A stretch of DNA of 49,037 nucleotides from Pseudoalteromonas sp. HM-SA03. Its GTDB lineage: Bacteria; Pseudomonadota; Gammaproteobacteria; Enterobacterales; Alteromonadaceae. How positions within the stretch are numbered: position 1 is the first letter of the stretch; each line of letters begins with the position of its first letter. The stretch lies in contig NZ_NSDG01000028.1 of assembly GCF_002289345.1 (NCBI RefSeq), positions 86,683-135,719 of the forward strand. Direction: 5' to 3'. The notes under the pieces are model-generated. The model saw only the letters and a program-made list of their open reading frames with translations. It ran no database searches and had not been told where the DNA came from. Of this stretch, positions 40,856-48,710 are shown one piece after another. A program made the translations under genes and the position numbers.

Positions 40856-43315
40856 ATGTTAATAGTGCGCTCAAGCCTGCGCTTGCCTCGATTAAAACAG
40901 TTCTGGTTTACTCCACTTTATCTGATGTGGACAGCCCCCGCATGGGCGGCGGTTTATTCAATGGATTTTCCCGTTCGGCTGAATAATGCCGAGGTGGGGC
41001 AAGTTTCTGCCTCTGTAGATGGATACGATTTAAAATCGGTTTCAGCCATGCAGCTGAAGGAAAACCTACAATCCGTATTAAGCAAAGACGTACTCGATTG
41101 GCTCTCAAGTCTTGGGGAACACGAGGTCACCTTAGATATGTTACAAGCAAAGGGAATTACGCTTGACCTCAAGGCACAAGATCTCACTATAGACATGTCG
41201 CTAGCGGAAGCAGCTATGGCTACAGACACGCTTTCTTATGGCAGAAAGAAATACTTTGAACAACCAAAACAAGAAGCACGTTGGGCTTTACTGAATAATC
41301 TCAACCTAAACCATGAGCGTAGTGACAATAATCAAAACTACCACTCACAATTCGAATGGCTTATAAATGCCAATGTTGGCGGTAGCAACGGCATAAATAT
41401 GCACAGTTCGGTTTTTTGGGAAAGCGGCAGCACCGAGCAAAGTCACGTCTACCGTGGTGATACGGCTGTATTTTACGATCAGCCCGACAAACCGAGACGA
41501 TTCACTTTAGGCGATACGCAAAGCAGTAACAATGGCCATTTATCGGGGGCTCCGTTTGCAGGCTTAAAAGTCGCAAGCGCCTATTCAAAGCTGCAACCCC
41601 AACGTAAGATCACCCCAGGTAACAACCAACAGTTTATGTTACCCCGCCCTGCAACACTTGAAATATTTATCAATGAGTTTTTGATTTCTAGAGTGCGCCT
41701 CAAAGCGGGACGCTATGACCTCAATGACTTACCGCTGACTTCAGGCATAAATAATATTCACGTTGTTGCGACATATGCCAACGGTGAAACCCAGCACTTC
41801 CATTTTACTAGCCACTATAATTCTCGACTATTAGCCCAAGGCGTAAGTGACTACTCGCTAACAGTTGGTTTTTTATCGGTAGTAGATGATGGTCGTTATC
41901 ATTATGACGACGACGCGCTGCTTTCTGGCAGTTACGAATATGGCGTTACCGACAAACTCTCACTTGGAGTTAATGGTGCGGCCCATCCACAAGGGCAAGT
42001 GTTTGGCTCAATCACCACATTCAGTAGCCCTTTGGGCAATGTATCGCTGCGTTACTCGCAAAGTAAAACGCCTGATATTTCTGGTAATGCTTTCTCGATA
42101 GAAACAGAGCATAGTATTTTTGGTCATGGTAATTATGGCTCGCCCAACTTACGTGTGGGCTATGAAATCATGGAAGACTTTAGCAACTCGCCTTGGCTTG
42201 AAGAAGTCACACTCAGCAACAACAAAAGAGCTTTTGCTGACTACAGCTATATTATCAACGACCACATAGACTTTACGCTCAACGCAGCACGGCAAGTAAA
42301 TAATGAAGATTTGGTCACTAAAAACCTCTCTGCTGAGCTTAATTTTCGCTACAAAGGGACTAGGATAAGAGTTGGATATAACCATAATGTCAGTGACGAT
42401 CCTCGTGTCGTCTCTGAAAATCAATTCGTGCTCAACTTTACGTGGAATCATTACAACCGCCAAGACAACGTCCGCACGCGAGCTCAATATAACAACCGTA
42501 GTAAAGTCGCCAACGTAAGCTATGCCAAAACTAACAATAACTACGTCAATGACTATGGCTATGAATTGCGAGCAGAAAAAGGCAGTGGGTATAGGCAAGA
42601 GCAGCTAAAAGCCAGCCATACTAACGCATTTTTTAGAGCGGATATGACCGCAAGTAATTACACCCGATCGCAATTTACGAGTGATAGCTCCGCCAGTGTT
42701 AACTTATCGTCAAGTATAGGTTTTGCTGATGGTCACTTTGGTATGGGTGCCACAACTACCACTCCTTTTGCTGTAGTTACTAAGCATAAAACACTAAAAA
42801 ATAACGATGTATTGGTTAACGTTGACCGCTTTGGCCGTGCACAAAACCAACCAACACAACACATTGGCGCATTAATTGACTTAGGCACAGGCTACACCAA
42901 CTATCAATTTAATATTGATGTACCCAACGCCCCACTGGGTTATGATTGGGGGCCCGGCACTTATAAATTAGTGGGTGGCGCGAATACAGGGCACCATATT
43001 CAAGTAGGTTCAGACCTGTCTTATACAGTGATAGGTACAGTGGTCGACGAACAAGGCACACCAATTGCACTGGGAAGAGGACGAGTAATAAAGCAATCTA
43101 ATGCCGACGACAGTGGCCATGCACCAATCAATCGTGCCTTTTTTACCAATCGAGTGGGTCGATTTGTTGTAGAAGGTATCAGTACAGGTAACTACCTAAT
43201 CGAAATTAATGACATCGCCGGACGATTTACCGTGAATGATGGCGAAAAACGATTTATCAAAATAGGCACCATCACGCTTGAGCAGACACAATTACAGGGA
43301 GATCCAAACAAATGA
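40856..43315 (+). CDS. Outer-membrane fimbrial usher
   Basis: This 819-residue usher has an N-terminal signal (LKQFWFTPLYLMWTAPAWA), a periplasmic N-domain, a large 24-strand-type barrel (WALLNNLNLNHERSDNNQNY through NFRYKGTRIRVGYNHN) with a plug region (RPATLEIFINEFLISRVRLK, followed by PLTSGINNIHV), and C-terminal Ig-like domains (GTVVDEQGTPIALGRGRVI, TNRVGRFVVEGISTGNYLI). Ushers dock chaperone-subunit complexes and export the fibre. The stop codon overlaps the start of the next gene by four bases (ATGA), so translation is coupled. The ATG has no strong ribosome-binding site; GTG at 40865 is an alternative start. Confidence 0.92.
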   Translation: MLIVRSSLRLPRLKQFWFTPLYLMWTAPAWAAVYSMDFPVRLNNAEVGQVSASVDGYDLKSVSAMQLKENLQSVLSKDVLDWLSSLGEHEVTLDMLQAKGITLDLKAQDLTIDMSLAEAAMATDTLSYGRKKYFEQPKQEARWALLNNLNLNHERSDNNQNYHSQFEWLINANVGGSNGINMHSSVFWESGSTEQSHVYRGDTAVFYDQPDKPRRFTLGDTQSSNNGHLSGAPFAGLKVASAYSKLQPQRKITPGNNQQFMLPRPATLEIFINEFLISRVRLKAGRYDLNDLPLTSGINNIHVVATYANGETQHFHFTSHYNSRLLAQGVSDYSLTVGFLSVVDDGRYHYDDDALLSGSYEYGVTDKLSLGVNGAAHPQGQVFGSITTFSSPLGNVSLRYSQSKTPDISGNAFSIETEHSIFGHGNYGSPNLRVGYEIMEDFSNSPWLEEVTLSNNKRAFADYSYIINDHIDFTLNAARQVNNEDLVTKNLSAELNFRYKGTRIRVGYNHNVSDDPRVVSENQFVLNFTWNHYNRQDNVRTRAQYNNRSKVANVSYAKTNNNYVNDYGYELRAEKGSGYRQEQLKASHTNAFFRADMTASNYTRSQFTSDSSASVNLSSSIGFADGHFGMGATTTTPFAVVTKHKTLKNNDVLVNVDRFGRAQNQPTQHIGALIDLGTGYTNYQFNIDVPNAPLGYDWGPGTYKLVGGANTGHHIQVGSDLSYTVIGTVVDEQGTPIALGRGRVIKQSNADDSGHAPINRAFFTNRVGRFVVEGISTGNYLIEINDIAGRFTVNDGEKRFIKIGTITLEQTQLQGDPNK

Positions 43316-44175
43316 AGTTCGCACTATTTTTGCTGCTTGCACTTAGCTATTTGATCTCGCCTGTAGCATTGGCCAAGCGCAACAAATGTGATGGCAATTT
43401 TTTGGCGACATCTAACTCAGCCGAAATAAAGGAAGAGTATGGCAATCGAGTAACGGTATATTTACCGCTAAAAATACAGGTTTCAGATTCGCTATTAGAT
43501 TGTGCCGATGAAATCTGGGTTGAAGATACATATTATTATTCTTTTGTCTTCTCAGGCCCGACTGAAGATAAATACGGTAGACTGCTAGACTCTCAATACA
43601 AACGTATTAAAGTTAGAAACGGTATCGCCAAAACAACCTTAACTAGCCGCTCTACACAAATGTGGATGCGCTTAAGACACTACAGTTTGTTTCCTACAGG
43701 TTATTACTATGGTGCGGTAAAAGTGTCTATTGTAAGGCGCAACAAGGTAATCGCTGAGCAATATCTGGAGATGACCTATTATGCCGAGCCACAAATCGCC
43801 ATCTCGCTCGATAACTCTAGCAAAGGTAAGGTATCGGGGGACGATGGTCACTACCTCATAGACTTAGGCGAATTAAAAACGAATATGCGCTTTTACTGGG
43901 GCATAAAAATACTGAGTAATAGTTCATATGATATCGTCCTAGACTCTGAATATAACGGCTTGCGTCATGAAACTAACAAACGAGCACTTATCGATTACGC
44001 AATTAGTTTCGATAACGTCAAAATATCGTCATCAGAACGTTTAACGCGAAGTTATAATTTTTATCCCGGCGTCAGAGATTCGTGGTTTGGCTTTGAATTT
44101 CAGTTAGGTAATACCGAGCTTATGCCCGCAGGCTACTATCGCGACAATTTATCACTCACCGTATACCCAAGATAA
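43312..44175 (+). CDS. Two-domain tip adhesin-like pilus protein
   Basis: This 287-residue exported protein (signal KFALFLLLALSYLISPVALA) starts inside the usher stop codon. Residues 22-160 form an unfamiliar domain with a cysteine pair (NKCDGNF, LLDCADE) and many Tyr (DTYYYSFVFS, TGYYYGAVKVS). The C-terminal part (165-287) ends with GYYRDNLSLTVYP, which fits the final strands of a pilin domain (AGTYSDTITVTV in the pilins here). That layout, with a unique domain plus pilin domain encoded right after the usher, is known for tip adhesins of the CS1/CFA-I type. Receptor and exact role are unknown. Confidence 0.7.
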   Translation: MKFALFLLLALSYLISPVALAKRNKCDGNFLATSNSAEIKEEYGNRVTVYLPLKIQVSDSLLDCADEIWVEDTYYYSFVFSGPTEDKYGRLLDSQYKRIKVRNGIAKTTLTSRSTQMWMRLRHYSLFPTGYYYGAVKVSIVRRNKVIAEQYLEMTYYAEPQIAISLDNSSKGKVSGDDGHYLIDLGELKTNMRFYWGIKILSNSSYDIVLDSEYNGLRHETNKRALIDYAISFDNVKISSSERLTRSYNFYPGVRDSWFGFEFQLGNTELMPAGYYRDNLSLTVYPR

Positions 44176-44225
44176 CAACTTGAATTATAAGAACAAAAAA
44201 TAAAACAATAGAAAATTTAAAAACA

Positions 44226-44242
44226 TTGGCACACCAATTGCT
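44226..44242 (+). promoter_or_regulatory. Sigma-54 (RpoN) promoter for the pilin genes
   Basis: TTGGCAC-ACCAA-TTGCT fits the -24/-12 consensus (YTGGCACG-N4-TTGCW) with GG and GC exactly ten bases apart and only one deviation (A for G after GGCAC). Transcription would start near 44253, about 60 bases before the pilin ATG. It implies an RpoN-dependent activator and separate control of the pilins. Confidence 0.75.
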
Positions 44243-44314
44243 TTTAATTTGGAATAACTAGGTATTCAACCTAACACAAATTATAAAGCAGTACTTTATT
44301 CAAGGGGATGCGCC

Positions 44315-44815
44315 ATGAACACATTACTTAAATCACTATTTGTTGTCTCAGCAATCACATCAATGACTGCGGCAGCTGCTGTAGTAGAGTCAACAGGAAA
44401 TGAAGCGAGCTTCACCTTTGAGGGTACAATTGAAGCCATGTGTAAAACTGATAGTGGCTCAAACAGCGTAACGAACTTAAATCTAGATTCTACTCAAGAA
44501 ACTCAAGAAATTGGTACGTTAGACGTGTGGTGTAACACAGGTGAAAATGCAATAACTGAATATAGCTCAGCTAACGGCGGCTTCTTAGTTTCTGATAACG
44601 GCAAAAATAGCAAAATTGCTTACACGCTAGATATCGGCAGCACTTCAGGTGTTGACTTACAAAGCGGTACTTATAAGCACCTAGCTACGCTGGCAGGCAC
44701 AGGCAGCGCAGGTGACACGCAAGCAACTACATTAAAGATCACACCACAGTCAAATGGCTTAAACGATGCGGGTACATACTCTGATACCATCACAGTAACA
44801 GTTAGCCCTAACTAA
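44315..44815 (+). CDS. Major pilin-like subunit (paralogue 1)
   Basis: This is a 166-residue exported subunit. Its signal peptide ends at about MTAAAA; ribosome-binding site AAGGGG is upstream. The mature Ig-like fold has one disulfide pair (C43 in AMCKTD, C73 in VWCNTG). The final strand GTYSDTITVTVS is like spore-coat-U/archaic chaperone-usher pilins. The N-terminal extension (VVESTGNEASFTFEGTI) can serve as the donor strand. It shares gene structure, cysteine positions and the block SSANGGFLVSDNG with the next gene. The near-consensus sigma-54 promoter upstream makes it the likely major, separately controlled subunit. Confidence 0.85.
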   Translation: MNTLLKSLFVVSAITSMTAAAAVVESTGNEASFTFEGTIEAMCKTDSGSNSVTNLNLDSTQETQEIGTLDVWCNTGENAITEYSSANGGFLVSDNGKNSKIAYTLDIGSTSGVDLQSGTYKHLATLAGTGSAGDTQATTLKITPQSNGLNDAGTYSDTITVTVSPN

Positions 44816-45033
44816 CAAAATAATTAGGCAATGAGCGTTTGACAAAAGCACTCCTTGCCCCCCAATAAAGTAAATAGCCGGGCCAGTACTTATATATCCC
44901 GGCGACTGCTTTATAGCGCTAAGATAATGTTCCACTCTTCCCCAAACCTACAAATAAAATATCCCGCAGCCCGTGGCATTTCACTTGCAAATTGAGACAT
45001 AACTGCTGTACTTTATTTGGGGGGAAAGAAGCC

Positions 45034-45537
45034 ATGAACACCATACAAAAATCATTCTTTGCAGTTTTAGCAAGCGCACCTATGTTTGTGCATGCAGCAA
45101 TTATTGATACAACGGCTTCTGAAAGTAAATTCTCTTTTGAGGGCACAATAGCTCCCACTTGCAAAACAATTAGCACCGAAAATAACACCACGGGACTAAA
45201 CCTAGACGCATCCCAAACAACCCAGCAGATTGGTGTATTAGAGGTTTGGTGCAACACCGGCGAAAACGCAACCACCTCTTATAGCTCTGCCAATGGCGGA
45301 TTTTTAGTTTCCGATAACGGTCATGGCAGCAAACTGGCTTACACCCTAAATATTGGTGACAGCGAAGGGATAGATCTGCAAAATGGTGTATATCAGCATA
45401 CCAATGCAACAGCAGCAGGCACAGGTAGTAATGGTGAAACCAAAGCAACGCCGTTAAATATCACCCCACTTTCCAACGGCCTAAATGCCGCTGGTACTTA
45501 CTCAGATGTCATCACAGTAACGGTAAGTTCAAATTAG
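45034..45537 (+). CDS. Pilin-like subunit (paralogue 2, tandem duplicate)
   Basis: The start at ATG 45034 is preceded by a GGGGAAAG ribosome-binding site; the frame before it is not a signal. The 167-residue subunit aligns closely with paralogue 1 (both have C43 and C73; shared VWCNTGENA, SSANGGFLVSDNG, TYSD-ITVTVS), so it arose by tandem duplication. The similarity extends upstream into GTACTTTATT before the start. It diverges in the first mature residues (AIIDTTASESKFSFEG) and in surface stretches, so the two may have different places or specificities in the fibre. Whether it is co-transcribed with paralogue 1 across a 218-bp gap is not clear. Confidence 0.85.
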   Translation: MNTIQKSFFAVLASAPMFVHAAIIDTTASESKFSFEGTIAPTCKTISTENNTTGLNLDASQTTQQIGVLEVWCNTGENATTSYSSANGGFLVSDNGHGSKLAYTLNIGDSEGIDLQNGVYQHTNATAAGTGSNGETKATPLNITPLSNGLNAAGTYSDVITVTVSSN

Positions 45538-45657
45538 CTACAAGATCAGAAAGCCCCCTTTCCTCCATCGACTCACTTAACCAGCCGATTCCATATTGCG
45601 TTATTTTCAAGTAAGCTGCTAAAGCTCCTTATAAATCTCAAAAAAGAGGAAAGTACG

Positions 45658-46431
45658 TTGGATAAGAGAATTGAACCTGAGCTTCCCAGTATTACGCCAG
45701 ATTTAGATCAGGTTGAAGCCTATAAAAACTCCACCACCCAAGCGAGCCGTAAAACCTCAGCACCAAAAGAAAGTACCAAACGAACAAGCCAGCCCGCCAA
45801 AGGTATGGGGATGATGAATTGGTTGGGTGCAATCTCGATTATTGCGTTGGCTGCTGCGGCGTTTGCGCTCTACCAACAAAACTTAACAACCCAGGCACAA
45901 TTACTCGAATCAACAAATCGCATTGCCGAGCTTGAACATACCCTCACCGCCACAGATGAAGAGATGGATTTGTCCGCAGGTGCAATGCAAGCAAAATTGA
46001 ACACACTAACCGAGCGCACAGACGAGCTTTGGTCACAAATGGATAAACTATGGGCGTCAGCGTGGCGAAGAAACCAATCAGACATCAAAAAGCTCGAAGA
46101 GCAAGCAAGTAATAACGCTAAAAGCCTGACCAGTACGACTACCAAAGTAGAAACACTATCGCAGAGTCAAACAGAGCTTGCTTTAAAACTATCGCTATTA
46201 GAAGAACAACAGCAAGCCGCTAGTGTGCTAAAAAATCAAATTGCAACCATTAATGGTGATGTTGATCAGTTAAAGTCTCAAGCGCAAAGCAGAGACTCTA
46301 AACAGATAGAGATCGGCGCAAGCCTTACCCAAATAGAGATGACACAAACCGCACTGGCAGAAAAATTAGAGCGTTTGGAGCGTAAATTGGCAGCAGCCCC
46401 CACAACTCAAACGCAACCAAAAGCGAATTAA
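45658..46431 (+). CDS. Single-pass membrane protein with long coiled coil (257 aa)
   Basis: The likely start is TTG at 45658, with AGAGGA about eight bases upstream; there is no ATG nearby. A charged N-terminus (residues 1-50) precedes one transmembrane helix (GMMNWLGAISIIALAAAAFAL, about 50-70). A long heptad-type coiled coil follows (IAELEHTLTATDEEMDLS, KVETLSQSQTELALKLSLLE, QIEMTQTALAEKLERLERKL) to residue 250. A polar tail (AAPTTQTQPKAN) ends it. I do not recognise the family. It could be an inner-membrane scaffold; a link to the pilus genes is only positional. Confidence 0.72.
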   Translation: MDKRIEPELPSITPDLDQVEAYKNSTTQASRKTSAPKESTKRTSQPAKGMGMMNWLGAISIIALAAAAFALYQQNLTTQAQLLESTNRIAELEHTLTATDEEMDLSAGAMQAKLNTLTERTDELWSQMDKLWASAWRRNQSDIKKLEEQASNNAKSLTSTTTKVETLSQSQTELALKLSLLEEQQQAASVLKNQIATINGDVDQLKSQAQSRDSKQIEIGASLTQIEMTQTALAEKLERLERKLAAAPTTQTQPKAN

Positions 46432-46462
46432 TCCGTCATTATCAATGGTACATTAGCAATAT

Positions 46463-46502
46463 GAGTTGGCTGCTACCTCGCGCAACCAACTCAGCTTTTA
46501 TT
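46463..46502 (+). terminator. Candidate intrinsic terminator
   Basis: GAGTTGG (46463-46469) pairs with CCAACTC (46486-46492), with a 16-base loop, and AGCTTTTATT follows. It lies 32 bases after the coiled-coil gene. Confidence 0.5.
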
Positions 46503-46668
46503 CTCTTGGACACTCATAAAGTCCCTCGCCAGTTCACAAAATATAACGTAAAATATCCTATTACATTCCTGTATTTATTCGCGCGTAAGCTTTACGCTTA
46601 AATCAATACACATTATCTACTCAGGCATACTGTTTTGCCGATTGAGTATTTCTTGCTTGAAGGCAACT

Positions 46669-46983
46669 ATGAAAAAGACATTTGAACTAATTCACCCTAA
46701 AATCAAACTTGAAAGACGCGTTGACGCGGTTAAGCATGAGCTTAAAAAATACCTAAAGCGCGAGCGCAACAAAACTTTACCAGCGGGCGCTGATTATTGG
46801 GATTTTGATTGTAAGTTTGGTAACACAGAAGCTGAAGCCGAGCCGGTGCACCTATCACAACTAAACAAGTTGATTGATAAAACGCAAACTGAAAACCTCA
46901 CTTCCTTTTATGTTGAGATTTTAGCAAAGCCAGGCTATAGAAAATCAAACGATTTATCTGACGATGAGTTAGAAGACTACTAA
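46669..46983 (+). CDS. DUF6172 family protein
   Basis: The start is ATG 46669 (AAGG six bases upstream), not the longer in-frame option at 46642. The 104-residue product begins KKTFELIHPKIKLERRVDAV and continues EVKKYLKRERNKTLPxGxDxWDFDCKFG-like (here HELKKYLKRERNKTLPAGAD), which fits the DUF6172 family. The acidic tail (SDDELEDY) is polar and probably exposed. The function of the family is unknown. It is soluble and has no signal peptide. Confidence 0.85.
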   Translation: MKKTFELIHPKIKLERRVDAVKHELKKYLKRERNKTLPAGADYWDFDCKFGNTEAEAEPVHLSQLNKLIDKTQTENLTSFYVEILAKPGYRKSNDLSDDELEDY

Positions 46984-46994
46984 GCCCAACTCCT

Positions 46995-47018
46995 GTAGGT
47001 CGAGCTTTGGCTCGACAA
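46995..47018 (+). repeat. Single GTAG-type palindromic element
   Basis: GTAG is directly followed by a stem GTCGAGC / GCTCGAC with loop TTTG, ending CAAC. The layout (GTAG then GC-rich hairpin, then ACA) resembles the repeats at 48711-49037, though the stem sequence differs. It fits a REP-like element. Confidence 0.55.
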
Positions 47019-47129
47019 CATCACCCGCTCTCCCCCAACAATACCAACTGGCACAAAATCACGCGCATGATACAATCGCTCGTCGAATTTTTGGTGGCGC
47101 TACTGCCGGTATAGTGAGAATTAAAAAGT

Positions 47130-47633
47130 ATGAGCGAGTCATTTGTAGCAATCGGATTAGTAAACCCTAAATCACCAACCAATGTGGGTGGCGTATTACG
47201 GGCCGCAGGTTGTTATGATGCGCAAGCCATCTACTTTAGCGGCAATCGTTACGCAAGGGCTGCAAAATATCATACGGATACAAAAAACGTTGCCGACAAC
47301 ATTCCCATCAAACAAGTTGATGATTTCATCAGTTTAAAAGTAGCAGGCCGTGCACTTGTCTGCGTTGAGCTGGTAGAGGGCGCAACCCCACTGCCACAGT
47401 TTGCTCACCCCGACAACGCGTTATACATTTTTGGTCCTGAAGATGGCAGCCTGCCACAAGAAATCGTGGATGCCGCTGATGCCGTGGTGTATGTACCAAC
47501 CACAGGCTGCATGAACTTAGCCGCGACAGTCAACGTGTTGTTATACGACCGTATGGCAAAACGCTCAACGGGATTTGATGCTAGTCAGATACTCACCAGC
47601 CGTGATATCAATAACCGCCTCACGGTTGGATAA
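47130..47633 (+). CDS. SpoU/TrmH-family RNA 2'-O-methyltransferase
   Basis: The 167-residue product shows the SPOUT methyltransferase signature: N18-V-G-G-V-L-R24 (motif 1), the block YIFGPEDGSLPQEIVDAAD (motif 2), and VYVPTTGCMNLAATVNVLLYDR (motif 3). Length matches TrmL-sized enzymes, and the knot fold binds SAM. It methylates the ribose of a tRNA or rRNA nucleotide; the exact target cannot be told from sequence. It is monocistronic and convergent with the desaturase gene. Confidence 0.92.
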   Translation: MSESFVAIGLVNPKSPTNVGGVLRAAGCYDAQAIYFSGNRYARAAKYHTDTKNVADNIPIKQVDDFISLKVAGRALVCVELVEGATPLPQFAHPDNALYIFGPEDGSLPQEIVDAADAVVYVPTTGCMNLAATVNVLLYDRMAKRSTGFDASQILTSRDINNRLTVG

Positions 47634-47654
47634 GCTTTTGCTGTGAACATCTTT

Positions 47655-48662
47655 TTATTTTTGACTAACCCGCCCTTTGACCGGGTAGTGATTTGCATTT
47701 TTTAGGCTTTGTAAGTCATCAAAACGTACTCCGTGCTGAGCCATAACTGGGCGTACTTTTTTACTTATCAATTGCCGAATATAAAACGGTTGATTAGGTA
47801 CAAAGTGATGGATCGTGTGCGTACGGCCAAAATCAAAACAAAATAGCTGAAACGGTAAAAACCAGCGACTGGTGATCACATGGGTTTGCTCTAACACATT
47901 ACTCACGCCACCATAATAATGCATTGAAGATGTGACAAGATTTAAAGACGCTGAGCGGATTATATTAGGCACAATCAGCACCACCATTAAGAACTCAGCA
48001 ACCGCTAGTAACTCTGCTCCCCACCTAGGTAATTCAAACGGTTGTATAAATTGCAGCACGTAATAAGCAATCACACCATATAAAGTCGCAAAATAAGCCG
48101 TGGCAAGCGGAAAACCAGCGTTAAAGACCTGCAAAAACTTAAAACCCTTGATTTCTCGACTAAGCCGCTTGGCATTCAATAATAAACCTAGCAACCCGTC
48201 TGTAACCACCACAGCTCGCAACCAAGGAGATTGGATACCATTACCCACCAAACGCTCTTCTAAGTCTTGTTCAGTACCAGACATTTTATGGTGATGTAAA
48301 TGAATTTGCCTGCGATACCAAGGGTTCACCGTATTTGGCCGCATAAACCACACCGTCAACATCATGAAATGATATACAAATGGGCAGTCACTAAAATACT
48401 GCTTGTGGATCAAATCGTGCTCAAGTTCATGAGAAATAGAGGTAATAAAAGCCGCCAAGATAATACACAGCCATGCAGGAATAACGGCAAAATAGTAAAG
48501 CGAGGCAACGCCAATTAGCGCACTTAACGACAACAGCAAAATCACCATAGCAATGCTGTTCTGCCGGTTTAAAATAGGATAACGCGTTCGAAGCGTTCGC
48601 TCTTCAGCTTGAATAGCGGAAACTATCGCTTTGATATTCTGCCTCGCCGTTAATGTTGGCAT
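47655..48662 (-). CDS. Membrane fatty acid desaturase
   Basis: The 335-residue membrane protein has the three His-boxes of integral-membrane desaturases: HELEHDLIH, HLHHHK and HTIHH. They bind a di-iron centre. About four transmembrane helices flank them (NSIAMVILLLSLSALIGVAS, AWLCIILAAFITSISH, and two more in the C-terminal half). Members introduce double bonds into acyl chains or hydroxylate lipids. The substrate (fatty acyl lipid or sterol/hopanoid-like) is not resolved. Its promoter region carries the tandem repeat array, which starts about 50 bases upstream of the ATG. Confidence 0.9.
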   Translation of the reverse strand: MPTLTARQNIKAIVSAIQAEERTLRTRYPILNRQNSIAMVILLLSLSALIGVASLYYFAVIPAWLCIILAAFITSISHELEHDLIHKQYFSDCPFVYHFMMLTVWFMRPNTVNPWYRRQIHLHHHKMSGTEQDLEERLVGNGIQSPWLRAVVVTDGLLGLLLNAKRLSREIKGFKFLQVFNAGFPLATAYFATLYGVIAYYVLQFIQPFELPRWGAELLAVAEFLMVVLIVPNIIRSASLNLVTSSMHYYGGVSNVLEQTHVITSRWFLPFQLFCFDFGRTHTIHHFVPNQPFYIRQLISKKVRPVMAQHGVRFDDLQSLKNANHYPVKGRVSQK

Positions 48663-48710
48663 AGATAACTTAATTCACCTTTTGATATCAAGATCATAAC
48701 GAAAACTCCT

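Noticed and set aside
42149..42598. Minus-strand 149-codon frame within the usher gene
   Set aside because: Antisense to strongly supported usher coding sequence; composition reflects the opposite-strand codons.
45001..45033. Second sigma-54 promoter ahead of pilin paralogue 2
   Set aside because: The 44816-45033 gap has TTGAC and TTGCC-like words but no GG-N10-GC pair.
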